Source: CAYICL01 sp964361885 (GTDB taxonomy: Bacteria > Patescibacteriota > Microgenomatia > UBA1400 > CG1-02-47-37). Taken from it: a stretch of 8,255 nt of DNA. Positions 1 to 6,497 of the stretch are shown one piece after another (position 1 is the stretch's first letter; each line of letters begins with the position of its first letter). Position numbers and translations under genes: made by a program. The DNA lies in assembly GCA_964361885.1 (NCBI GenBank), contig CAYICL010000032.1:1-8255 (forward strand), given 5' to 3'. The notes under the pieces were generated by a model that saw nothing but the letters and a program-made list of their open reading frames with translations, was not told the origin of the DNA and made no database searches.

Positions 1-281
1 ATTTCTTCTTCCAAGATCTTTAGCTCATTTTCCGTTTTTTCAATCCCGGCTCTGGTTAAAGCAATCGTATTGTCTAAATAAGCAATCGTGCTGGCTAAAG
101 TTTTTTGCTGGCCTCTGGCTTCCTTAATTTTCGCTTCCAGTTCTGCAGTTAAATCTGTTAAACAACGAGCTTTTTCTTCTGCCGGTTTATTAGCGCATTC
201 TTCTAAGTCCAGGGCTTTTACTGGCAGTACCAAGCCAAACATCAAGCCGATTAAGATTATGACTAATAATTTCCTGAGCAT
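1..281 (-). CDS. Secreted coiled-coil protein after FtsEX, EnvC/PcsB-like hydrolase activator (partial)
   Basis: Only the first 93 codons are in the window; the gene runs off the left edge. The ATG lies 4 bp after the ftsX stop, with a modest ribosome binding site (AAGAGAG, 7 nt upstream) inside the last ftsX codons. Residues 1-23 form a signal peptide: MLRK, a hydrophobic stretch rich in Ile/Leu/Val/Gly, then PVKA as the likely cleavage site. The mature N-terminus has two cysteines (C29, C40) in LEECANKPAEEKARCL. From about residue 43 onward the sequence is highly charged and heptad-like (ELEAKIKEARGQQ, TENELKILEEE), i.e. a coiled coil. This architecture, directly after ftsEX, matches the EnvC/PcsB/RipC class, where FtsX pulls on a coiled coil to activate peptidoglycan cleavage. 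The catalytic or LytM/M23 part would lie beyond the window and is not seen, so its enzymatic type is inferred. An anonymous coiled-coil secreted protein is the alternative. Confidence 0.8.
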   Translation of the reverse strand, partial: MLRKLLVIILIGLMFGLVLPVKALDLEECANKPAEEKARCLTDLTAELEAKIKEARGQQKTLASTIAYLDNTIALTRAGIEKTENELKILEEE

Positions 282-285
282 GGGT

Positions 286-1164
286 TTACTCTCTTAAAAA
301 TCTATGAGTGGCAATCAATCCGCCAATCGCCCCAATCACCGCTCCTAAAACTAACTCGCCTCCCAGCAGTGCCATCATCAGCCAAAGCGGTATTGGCAGC
401 AAGGGGATATCCTGCAGCCAATTGGCAATAAACGGGGTTGAATACAAAAGTAGAATATAGCTCAAGCCCCAGGCCAAAAAGCTGCCTATCAGCCCATAAA
501 CTATTCCGGTTAAAATAAACGGTTTTCTGATAAACCAGCTGGTGGCTCCTACCAGTCTTTGTACCTCAATCTCTTCTCTCCGGCTGGCAATCTGCATGCC
601 GATAATCACTAAGATTACCAACACTGATTCTAAGGTTAAGTAAGATATTACACCGATCCCCAGCTTTTTCACGCTATCAATCCAGTTCGACAAGCTGTTG
701 ATAATATCTTCATAATAAACCACCTCATCGACTCCTTCTTGAACTTCTAAAACCTGTTTTAGTTCCAATAAGTCTTTTAGCTCTGTGGCTGAAATCTCAA
801 TCGACGCCGGCAGGATCTTGTAATCCACCAATTCTAACAGCAGGGGACTATCCTTATTTTTTTCCTTGTAAATTGCTTCCGCTTCCCTGGTCGAAACATA
901 CCTGAATTGATTTAACTTGCCGGTTTTTTCCAGTTGAGCCCTGATATTGGCAATTTGGACATCGTTTAAATCCTCACCAGGTTTGAAAAAAGCAATTACT
1001 TGCGGTGCTGACTCAAAATATTTTAATACTTTAATTGATCCGAACGACAATAAAGCAAATACCGATATCACCAGTAAAGTCAAAGTCATGGTCATCGCTG
1101 CCGCCAGCCCCTGATAAGGCGTCCGTCTTAATTGAGTCCAGGTTTTTTTAAGTAGATTTTTCAT
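286..1164 (-). CDS. ftsX: Cell division ABC transporter permease-like protein FtsX
   Basis: FtsX is the membrane half of the FtsEX complex. It passes FtsE ATP-binding state across the membrane to a peptidoglycan hydrolase or activator at the septum. With the ATG at 1164 it has 292 residues, normal for FtsX. The layout is the family one: a cytoplasmic N-terminus (KKTWTQLRRTPYQ), TM1 at about 20-42, a large extracytoplasmic domain at 50-165 starting APQVIAFFKPGED, TM2 at about 170-190, a conserved cytoplasmic RREEIEVQRLVGAT at 195-208, TM3 at about 216-242 and TM4 at about 262-286. The ATG at 1164 is preferred because AAAAAGG stands 5 nt upstream. TTG at 1191 and ATG at 1182 are in-frame alternatives that add 9 or 3 residues. 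The chosen start overlaps the ftsE 3' end by 17 bp, so translation is probably coupled and subunit ratios kept equal. Confidence 0.95.
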   Translation of the reverse strand: MKNLLKKTWTQLRRTPYQGLAAAMTMTLTLLVISVFALLSFGSIKVLKYFESAPQVIAFFKPGEDLNDVQIANIRAQLEKTGKLNQFRYVSTREAEAIYKEKNKDSPLLLELVDYKILPASIEISATELKDLLELKQVLEVQEGVDEVVYYEDIINSLSNWIDSVKKLGIGVISYLTLESVLVILVIIGMQIASRREEIEVQRLVGATSWFIRKPFILTGIVYGLIGSFLAWGLSYILLLYSTPFIANWLQDIPLLPIPLWLMMALLGGELVLGAVIGAIGGLIATHRFLRE

Positions 1165-1834
1165 ATTTGCCTTTTTTCTCATCACTGACAATTTTACCCT
1201 CTTTTAATACGATCACCCGTTCTTTAAATTTATTAACTATATCCACATTATGTGTGGCCACAATCACTGTGGTGTTGGCCAGGTTAATCTCTTTAAAAAG
1301 TTTTAAAATCTCCCAGGCAGAATCAGGATCCAAGTTTCCGGTCGGCTCATCCGCCAGTAAAATATTCGGTTTACCCACAATCGCTCTGGCAATTCCGACT
1401 CTCTGCAGTTCGCCGCCGGACAGCTGAATCGGGAAAAAATTACCCTTTTTTTCCAAACCCACACTCTTTAAAGTTTCAGCCACCCGCTTTTCGATCTCCG
1501 GCTCGCCTTCTCCTTTAACCTCCAAACTTAAAGCAACATTTTCATAAACCGTTTTATCATAAAGCAGTTTAAAATCCTGGAAGCACATTGCCACATGGCG
1601 TCTTAGCTGGGGGATTTCTTTGGTTTCCATCTCCGCCAAATTATTCTTTAATACCATGATTGTGCCCTCGGTCGCTAAAATCTCCCTTCTTATCAGCCTC
1701 ATTATCGTTGACTTGCCGACTCCGGATGGCCCGATAAAAAACACAAACTCGCCCTCATTAATCTGAAACCCTATCTTCTCAAGAGCGCTGGTACCGTCAG
1801 GAAATACTTTTGATACCTGTTTAAAAACAATCAT
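1148..1834 (-). CDS. ftsE: Cell division ATP-binding protein FtsE
   Basis: FtsE is the cytoplasmic ABC ATPase of FtsEX, controlling septal peptidoglycan hydrolysis through FtsX. The 228 residues match the usual length. All nucleotide-binding elements are intact: Walker A GPSGVGKST (35-43), Q-loop in CFQDFKLLYD (Q86; the QDFKLL string is typical of FtsE), signature LSGGELQR (138-145), Walker B ILLADEP (158-164) with catalytic E163, D-loop GNLDP (166-170) and switch histidine H195 in VATHN. The start ATG overlaps the TGA of the preceding small membrane-protein gene as ATGA, pointing to translational coupling. A weak GGAAG lies about 8 nt upstream. ftsX follows with a short overlap. A LolD/MacB-type ABC protein is the only close alternative, but the FtsX partner and the QDFKLL motif settle it. 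Confidence 0.97.
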   Translation of the reverse strand: MIVFKQVSKVFPDGTSALEKIGFQINEGEFVFFIGPSGVGKSTIMRLIRREILATEGTIMVLKNNLAEMETKEIPQLRRHVAMCFQDFKLLYDKTVYENVALSLEVKGEGEPEIEKRVAETLKSVGLEKKGNFFPIQLSGGELQRVGIARAIVGKPNILLADEPTGNLDPDSAWEILKLFKEINLANTTVIVATHNVDIVNKFKERVIVLKEGKIVSDEKKGKYEKST

Positions 1835-2304
1835 TCTAAAACTTCCAGTCGGCCGACATCCATTAACCAGCCGGCTTTTTGGGCCTCAAATGTTTGACCC
1901 CAGACTTTAACTTGTTTGCCTGTAAACAAATCCAAATCAATCACCGAAGAAGTCAGATAAACCGTTTGTGATACCCCTCCTTCTCTGGCTAAGTGATGGG
2001 AACCTTCGCCATCTATACCGCCGCTTTCCAGTTTGCCTTCAGTGCTGTCGGGAAAAGCCTTTTCGTCTTTGACTCCATAAGTCTTGCCTTTTTCAATTTT
2101 TCCTTCTGTTCCTGTACCCAGTTTTTCCGGAGACTTTGATTGGTTAAATTTAAAAGCTCCATAACCGCTGGCTACTCCTAACAGTATCAGCACTCCCAGC
2201 CAAACTGCCATCTTGGTTTTAGCCTTTGCCTTAGTTGGCGTTACCATTGGCGTTACCATTGGTTCGCTGTCGCTTTCTAAGTTTAATGGTTTAATATCTG
2301 TCAT
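1831..2304 (-). CDS. Small single-pass membrane protein with C-terminal OB-like domain, in the prfB-ftsEX operon
   Basis: Not assigned to a named family. The 157 residues comprise a short cytoplasmic tail with a VTP-MVTP duplication (17-23) and a Lys/Ala-rich stretch (KAKAKTK, 25-31), one TM helix at about 33-50 (AVWLGVLILLGVASGYGA), a flexible Gly/Lys/Glu-rich linker (55-100) and a compact extracytoplasmic C-terminal part (101-157). That part begins GSHHLAREGG and runs through SQTVYLTSSVIDL, FTGKQVKVWGQTF and GWLMDVGRLEVLE. The alternating beta pattern and GKxVxVWG string recall short OB-fold domains that bind sugars or nucleic acids; this is inference. A strong AAGGAG lies 7 nt before the ATG, the best in this half of the operon. 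The stop overlaps the ftsE start by 4 bp. Its place suggests an FtsEX accessory factor at the division site, unproven. Confidence 0.85.
   Translation of the reverse strand: MTDIKPLNLESDSEPMVTPMVTPTKAKAKTKMAVWLGVLILLGVASGYGAFKFNQSKSPEKLGTGTEGKIEKGKTYGVKDEKAFPDSTEGKLESGGIDGEGSHHLAREGGVSQTVYLTSSVIDLDLFTGKQVKVWGQTFEAQKAGWLMDVGRLEVLE
2235..2262. repeat. 12-bp tandem duplication inside the 157-aa gene
   Basis: The unit TTGGCGTTACCA occurs twice in direct succession (2235-2246, 2247-2258), followed by a partial TTGG. It is in frame and produces the repeated residues MVTP in the cytoplasmic tail of the encoded membrane protein. This is a likely replication-slippage product with no evident regulatory role. 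Confidence 0.8.
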
Positions 2305-2310
2305 AAAATT

Positions 2311-2317
2311 TCTCCTT
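2311..2317 (-). promoter_or_regulatory. Strong ribosome binding site for the 157-aa membrane protein gene
   Basis: On the minus strand this reads AAGGAGA, ending 6 nt before the ATG at 2304. It lies in the 33-bp gap after prfB. It is much stronger than the sites of the neighbouring overlapping genes, so translation re-initiates independently here and supports this start. Confidence 0.75.
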
Positions 2318-2337
2318 CAACTAAATAATCTTTATAA

Positions 2338-3378
2338 TCATAGCATAGCCGCTTCAATAAAACCGTCCAATTTCCCGTTTAAAACCGCCTCCGTGTCTGT
2401 CTCCGTATGCCCGGTTCTTAAATCTTTAACCTGTTTGTATGGATGCAGCACATAGGATCTGATCTGGTTTCCCCATGAGGCTTGGCGGTACTCGCCTTTA
2501 ATCTGTTTTAAATTTTCTTCCTGTTTTTTTTCTTCTCTTTCCCACAGTTTGGCTTGCAAGATCTTTAAGGCCGTTTTCCGGTTTTGATCTTGATATCTTT
2601 GGGTTTGGCATTCCACCACTATGCCGCTGGGTTTATGTTTCAACCTGACCGCGGTTGATACTTTATTGACATTCTGACCGCCTGAACCTGAAGCTCTGAA
2701 AAACTCAATTTCCAGGTCATCATCCTTAATTTCGATCTCTTCGGTCTCCGGCAGCATCGGCAGGACTTCCACCAAAGCAAACGAAGTTTCTCTTAAATGG
2801 TCCGCGTTAAAAGGCGATTGTCTCACCAAGCGATGGGTCCCTTTTTCATGCTTTAAATAGCCGTATCCATACCGGCCGTTAACGGTTATGTTCACGCTTT
2901 TAATTCCGGCTTCTTCACCCCACGTTTCACTGATTATCTGAGTCTGCCAGCCTTTATTCTCACAAAATCTTAAATACATCCTTTTCAGCATCTCTGCCCA
3001 GTCCATGGCTTCGGTCCCGCCCTGACCGCTGTGAATTGACAATATGGCTCCACCCATATCATGCGGTCCGGATAAATATTTATTCATCTCCAGCTTGTCC
3101 AGTTCTCTGCTGACGGCTTGAATTTCTGTAGTTAAAGTTTGCGCTGTTAAGCTTGCCAGTTTCTTTTTTAAACCTTCAATTGTTTCCAATTCTGTCTTTA
3201 AATCTGCCAGTTGCCGCATTAAATCTTGAGCCTTACGGTTGTCCTGCCACAGTTTGGTATTTAAGGTTTGTTTTTCCAATTCGTCTATCTTTTGTTTCAT
3301 CTCCTCCGGCTTCATTGCTTCAACCAGTTGGTTTAATCTCTCCTGTAAATCATTTAAGACTATTTGAATCGGTTGCAT
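2338..3378 (-). CDS. prfB: Peptide chain release factor 2 (RF2), without an apparent frameshift site
   Basis: RF2 recognises UAA and UGA in the ribosomal A site and triggers peptidyl-tRNA hydrolysis. The 346 residues show the family layout: an alpha-helical domain 1 (1-110), SGQGGTEAMDW (117-127), the codon-reading tripeptide SPF (188-190) that distinguishes RF2 from RF1 (PxT), and the catalytic GGQ (233-235) within ASGSGGQNVNKV. The C-terminal SWGNQIRSYVLHPYKQVKDLRTG is also typical. The reading frame is continuous from the ATG, so the usual in-frame UGA with programmed +1 shift near codon 25 is absent. Its own stop codon is TGA. The ATG overlaps the end of the upstream ATPase gene by 19 bp and has no clear ribosome binding site, so coupled translation is likely. 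prfB beside ftsEX is common in bacteria. Confidence 0.96.
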   Translation of the reverse strand: MQPIQIVLNDLQERLNQLVEAMKPEEMKQKIDELEKQTLNTKLWQDNRKAQDLMRQLADLKTELETIEGLKKKLASLTAQTLTTEIQAVSRELDKLEMNKYLSGPHDMGGAILSIHSGQGGTEAMDWAEMLKRMYLRFCENKGWQTQIISETWGEEAGIKSVNITVNGRYGYGYLKHEKGTHRLVRQSPFNADHLRETSFALVEVLPMLPETEEIEIKDDDLEIEFFRASGSGGQNVNKVSTAVRLKHKPSGIVVECQTQRYQDQNRKTALKILQAKLWEREEKKQEENLKQIKGEYRQASWGNQIRSYVLHPYKQVKDLRTGHTETDTEAVLNGKLDGFIEAAML

Positions 3379-5843
3379 AAACTGGAAAATTCTACTGGCT
3401 GTTTTTTTACAATCTTGCCTTCAAGAATTTTTTTGGCAATCACATTCATTACTTGTTCCTGAATCGTTCTGTCGGCCTGTCTGCCGCCCCACTTGGTGGA
3501 AAAGCTTTCGGCGGCGATCTTTTTAATCAAGTCTTTTTTAAAAATAACCCTGATTTCTTGTTTTTCCAGTTCTTTGGTCAACCGCTTCAGCTTCAACTCC
3601 ACCACTGCCTCAGTTTCGCTGCCGGTTAAAGGTTTAAACACAATTATGCCGGTAAACCGGTTTAAAAATTCCGGGGCAAAATAGTTTTCTAAAGCCGTCA
3701 TTGCCGTTGATGTTATATTCGTCCCCTCAGGCTTCTGGTTTAACTTAGCCGTAATTTCTTTGGTACCGACATTGGTGGTGGCAATAATAATTGTGTTAGT
3801 AAAATTTATTACCCGGCCGCTGCTGTCGGTTAATCTGGCGTCATCCAAAACCTGTAAAAACAGATTTACAATTTTTAAGTGGGCTTTTTCAATCTCGTCT
3901 AATAACAGCAAACTGTAAGGTTGATGTCTGACCGCTTCAGTCAGTTGTCCGCCGCTGTCGTCTCCGCTTCCGGGCGGCGCTCCGATCAGCCGGTTTAAGC
4001 TGTCCAAATTCTGGTACTCGCTCATATCCAGTCTGATCATGACTTTTTCGCTGCCGAAAAACTCTTCCGCCAAAGTCTTCGCCGTCTCGGTTTTTCCCAC
4101 ACCGGTGGGTCCGGAAAACAAAAAGCTGGCTATCGGTTTGTTAGGGTCTTTTAATTTGGTTCTGGCTCTTCTGATGGCATCGGCCACCGCTTTTATCGCC
4201 TGATCCTGGCCGATTACCCGGCGGTGTAGTTTTTTTTCAAGATTTAACAGCAGACTTTTTTCTGCTTGGGTTAATTGAGTTAAGGGGATCTTGGTTTTTT
4301 TGGTTACCAGTTGTTCTACATCGGTTGAGACTACCAGGTTTTTTTCTTGAGACTTGGCAATGGCCACCACTTCATCTAATAAATTCACTGCTTTGTCCGG
4401 AAACACCCGGTCGTAAATATATTGGCCCGCCAGCTCAATAATTCGCTTTAAAGCGATGGTGGTAATCGTTACCGCCTCGCTCTTTTCCAGCTGCCAGCCT
4501 AAATACTCTAAGCAGGCCAAAGTGTCGGTTTCCCCGGCTTCTTTCAACTCCACCACTTCAAACAATCTGGCAAAAGCTTCATTCGGCTCAATATATTTTT
4601 TGTAATTTTCGGTTGAAGTGGCACCGATAAACTGGAACGCCCCGTCCGATAAAGGCGGTTCCAGCGCCGTAAACAGATTGCTGGTTTCCGGCGTATCCTG
4701 GTTGATTGAAGCCAGATTATGGACTTCATCGACAAACAAAATAATGTTTCCTGCCAGCTTGATTTCCTCGATAATGTTACTGATCCGGTAATTTAACTCC
4801 GCGCTGTTGGCTCCGGCCGCCAATCTGGTGGTATCTAAAGCAATTAACCGTTTAAACTTCAGGCTTTTTGCCTTGACTCCTCTGACAATTTCCTGAGCCA
4901 TGCCTTTTACCAAAGTGGTTTTGCCGCTGCCCGGTTCTCCTATCACCAGCAGGTTATTTTGCTTGGTTCTGGATAAAATTTTGGCCATCTGGTCCAAAGC
5001 TTCGGTTTTGCCGATAATTTCCGGCAGTTCTGCCTTTAAAGCCAGTTTAGTCCAATCAGTACTGTATTTATCTAAAGTCAATGTCGGCACTCCGGTTAAA
5101 GCCCGGTCGACTCCGCCAATCGGTCTGATTAAATATTCTTTTTCCCAAAGAAACGGAGTTTTACCCCACCATTTCTGTTTATTCAACCACTCAATTGTTA
5201 TTAATGCTTCTTTGTACCGCCAAACCTCGTGCTTAAGTAAAGCCAGCAATAAATGTTTACTGTCCACAATCTCGTCTTTTAGTCTTTTTGCCTCTTCGGC
5301 CGCCTGTTGCAGCCACTCTTTTAAAATTATCAGTCCTTTCATATTCACCAAAGCCTGAGGGGCAATTTCTAACCGTGTCAACATTTCCAGCACCGGCGGG
5401 TCTTGAATCAACAGTTGCTGTAACTTTCGGCTGTCACCATTGGCTTTTAAGATTAAACTTTTTAGCCTTAAGGGTTTTTTTAGCTGTTGGATACTGTCAT
5501 AAACCCAAATTAAGCCGATCAATATTAACCCGACCTCTTTAGTCATTATTACCAGTAGAATTGGCGTTATTAGCCAGATTATCAGCCAAAAACCCATGGT
5601 TAAAACCGTCAAACTCATCACTATTAAACCCACCGCAATTCTGATTAACCGGTAAATCAAGCTTAAAATTCTGCCTAAAGGACTGGTGTCATGAAACAGC
5701 GGGACGATTAACATCTGGATCATTAGCCTGAATGCCAGCTTGTTATCCAAAAACATCAATAGATTTTTAAATAAGCGTTTAAACCAATTTAAACTGTCTT
5801 TATACCACCAGACCGGTAAATGGAAAAGTTTTAATATCACCAT
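3360..5843 (-). CDS. Membrane-anchored double AAA+ ATPase, ClpC/ClpB-like, with altered pore loops
   Basis: An 827-residue Hsp100-like protein. The N-terminus (1-125) is membrane-embedded, with two or three hydrophobic segments between about 64 and 116. Residues 130-245 are a helical region; SKHLLLALLKHE (195-206) recalls a Clp_N repeat. D1 has Walker A GEPGSGKT (302-309), Walker B IILFVDE (367-373), sensor GATST (407-411) and a single arginine (R426) where ClpB has two. D2 has Walker A GPTGVGKT (578-585), Walker B LLLLDE (645-650), sensor N691, arginine finger R729 and sensor-2 GGR (786-788). Odd features: KYRGEF in D1 and GYVG in D2, the tyrosine pore loops, are replaced by ANSAEL and SGDDSGG. 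No middle coiled-coil domain and no VGF-type ClpP-docking loop is visible. It starts 2 bp after an anchored-protein gene. Probable role: ATP-driven remodelling at the membrane; substrate unknown. Direct unfolding for ClpP looks unlikely. Confidence 0.9.
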   Translation of the reverse strand: MVILKLFHLPVWWYKDSLNWFKRLFKNLLMFLDNKLAFRLMIQMLIVPLFHDTSPLGRILSLIYRLIRIAVGLIVMSLTVLTMGFWLIIWLITPILLVIMTKEVGLILIGLIWVYDSIQQLKKPLRLKSLILKANGDSRKLQQLLIQDPPVLEMLTRLEIAPQALVNMKGLIILKEWLQQAAEEAKRLKDEIVDSKHLLLALLKHEVWRYKEALITIEWLNKQKWWGKTPFLWEKEYLIRPIGGVDRALTGVPTLTLDKYSTDWTKLALKAELPEIIGKTEALDQMAKILSRTKQNNLLVIGEPGSGKTTLVKGMAQEIVRGVKAKSLKFKRLIALDTTRLAAGANSAELNYRISNIIEEIKLAGNIILFVDEVHNLASINQDTPETSNLFTALEPPLSDGAFQFIGATSTENYKKYIEPNEAFARLFEVVELKEAGETDTLACLEYLGWQLEKSEAVTITTIALKRIIELAGQYIYDRVFPDKAVNLLDEVVAIAKSQEKNLVVSTDVEQLVTKKTKIPLTQLTQAEKSLLLNLEKKLHRRVIGQDQAIKAVADAIRRARTKLKDPNKPIASFLFSGPTGVGKTETAKTLAEEFFGSEKVMIRLDMSEYQNLDSLNRLIGAPPGSGDDSGGQLTEAVRHQPYSLLLLDEIEKAHLKIVNLFLQVLDDARLTDSSGRVINFTNTIIIATTNVGTKEITAKLNQKPEGTNITSTAMTALENYFAPEFLNRFTGIIVFKPLTGSETEAVVELKLKRLTKELEKQEIRVIFKKDLIKKIAAESFSTKWGGRQADRTIQEQVMNVIAKKILEGKIVKKQPVEFSSLCNRFK

Positions 5844-5845
5844 AT

Positions 5846-6466
5846 TTATTCGATCGTTTCTTCCAATAACACAATATCCTCATTGGCTTCGGGTGTCACT
5901 GCCGGCTTAGCTTGGTTTTCGGCCGTTTGAGTAAACATAAAACTGTTGACAATTAAGTTTTGGGTTTTTTCCCAAAACTCATACTCGTCTTTTAAACTAT
6001 CCAGGCTGTAAATCACTCCGTTATTAATGGTCATGGTCATTAATCTTTTCGGCGCTCCGTAAACCAGCTGTCTGGCTGCCATTTCTTCCCATAAAACGTC
6101 TTTGACCAAAGTCACCAGATATTTTTTCTCAAACTCTTTCTGCCACTCACCGATATTTTTGAATTCCGTATCCGCTACTCTTAAATTAAGTTTTTCTCCG
6201 TAGGTGGCGGTCAGCTCCAGGGACGAATAAATTGTTTTGTCGTCTATTTCAATCTCCTCGATCTTTAAACTCTCCGGGTAGTCAAATTTAAAACCGGCCC
6301 AATCTTCATAAGTTAAAGTTTTTGCCAGCGGCAGTACTGCTTCCTTAATATTGATTTCCGCTTCCGGTTTAGCTTTGTGGTTGACTAATTTCAGTTGCCA
6401 AAATGCAATTGCCCCGATCCCCAGCGTTATTAATATGGCTAGCCCGATCTTAAACTTCTTTGACAT
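5846..6466 (-). CDS. Membrane-anchored extracytoplasmic protein upstream of the AAA+ ATPase
   Basis: Family not recognised with certainty. The 206-residue protein has a short basic N-terminus (MSKKFK), one hydrophobic helix at about 7-24 acting as an uncleaved anchor, then a predicted extracytoplasmic domain from about 50 to 180. That domain opens with YEDWAGFKFDYPESL (53-67), a motif resembling the opening strand of PsbP/Mog1-like alpha/beta domains common in anchored bacterial proteins. It continues with beta-prone stretches (SSLELTATYG, KLNLRVADT, LMTMTINNGVIYSL) and an amphipathic helix ending in FWEKTQNLIVNSF. The tail (181-206) is acidic and probably disordered. GAGGAG lies 5 nt before the ATG. 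The stop is only 2 bp from the ATPase start, so the two are almost certainly made together and may form a pair. It is first in the minus-strand gene string. Confidence 0.85.
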   Translation of the reverse strand: MSKKFKIGLAILITLGIGAIAFWQLKLVNHKAKPEAEINIKEAVLPLAKTLTYEDWAGFKFDYPESLKIEEIEIDDKTIYSSLELTATYGEKLNLRVADTEFKNIGEWQKEFEKKYLVTLVKDVLWEEMAARQLVYGAPKRLMTMTINNGVIYSLDSLKDEYEFWEKTQNLIVNSFMFTQTAENQAKPAVTPEANEDIVLLEETIE

Positions 6467-6488
6467 AATTTCTCCTCAAGTATATCAT
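6460..6488 (+). promoter_or_regulatory. Predicted sigma70-type promoter giving a near-leaderless mRNA
   Basis: A perfect -35 hexamer TTGACA (6460-6465), a 17-bp spacer and a -10 hexamer TATCAT (6483-6488, five of six consensus bases). Transcription would begin near A6495, only about 3 nt before the ATG at 6498, which has no ribosome binding site. The -35 overlaps the first codons of the divergent minus-strand gene, so part of the match could be chance. Confidence 0.5.
6472..6477 (-). promoter_or_regulatory. Ribosome binding site of the first operon gene
   Basis: GAGGAG on the minus strand with 5-nt spacing to the ATG at 6466. It supports that start and marks the head of the long minus-strand gene string. 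On the other strand the same bases form the spacer of the divergent promoter. Confidence 0.7.
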
Positions 6489-6497
6489 GAGCTTAGT

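Noticed and set aside
88..297. Plus-strand open frame opposite the coiled-coil protein gene
   Set aside because: The minus strand has a start, signal peptide, coiled coil and operon position; the plus-strand product has none of these.
1165..1191. Longer FtsX starting at TTG 1191 or ATG 1182
   Set aside because: The ATG at 1164 has AAAAAGG at good spacing, and FtsX homologues start close to the KKTW/RRTP segment.
4900..5542. Plus-strand open frames opposite the AAA+ ATPase gene (4900-5358 and 5288-5542)
   Set aside because: They are antisense shadows of a gene with intact family motifs and show no recognisable protein features or ribosome binding sites.
6479..6484. TATACT on the minus strand as the -10 of the long operon
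   Set aside because: Its start site would fall inside the GAGGAG ribosome binding site and no -35 fits; the operon promoter probably lies further upstream, unseen.
6351..6497. Upstream in-frame extension of the plus-strand secreted-protein gene
   Set aside because: It lies antisense inside the divergent anchored-protein gene, and would bury the clear signal peptide beginning at 6498.
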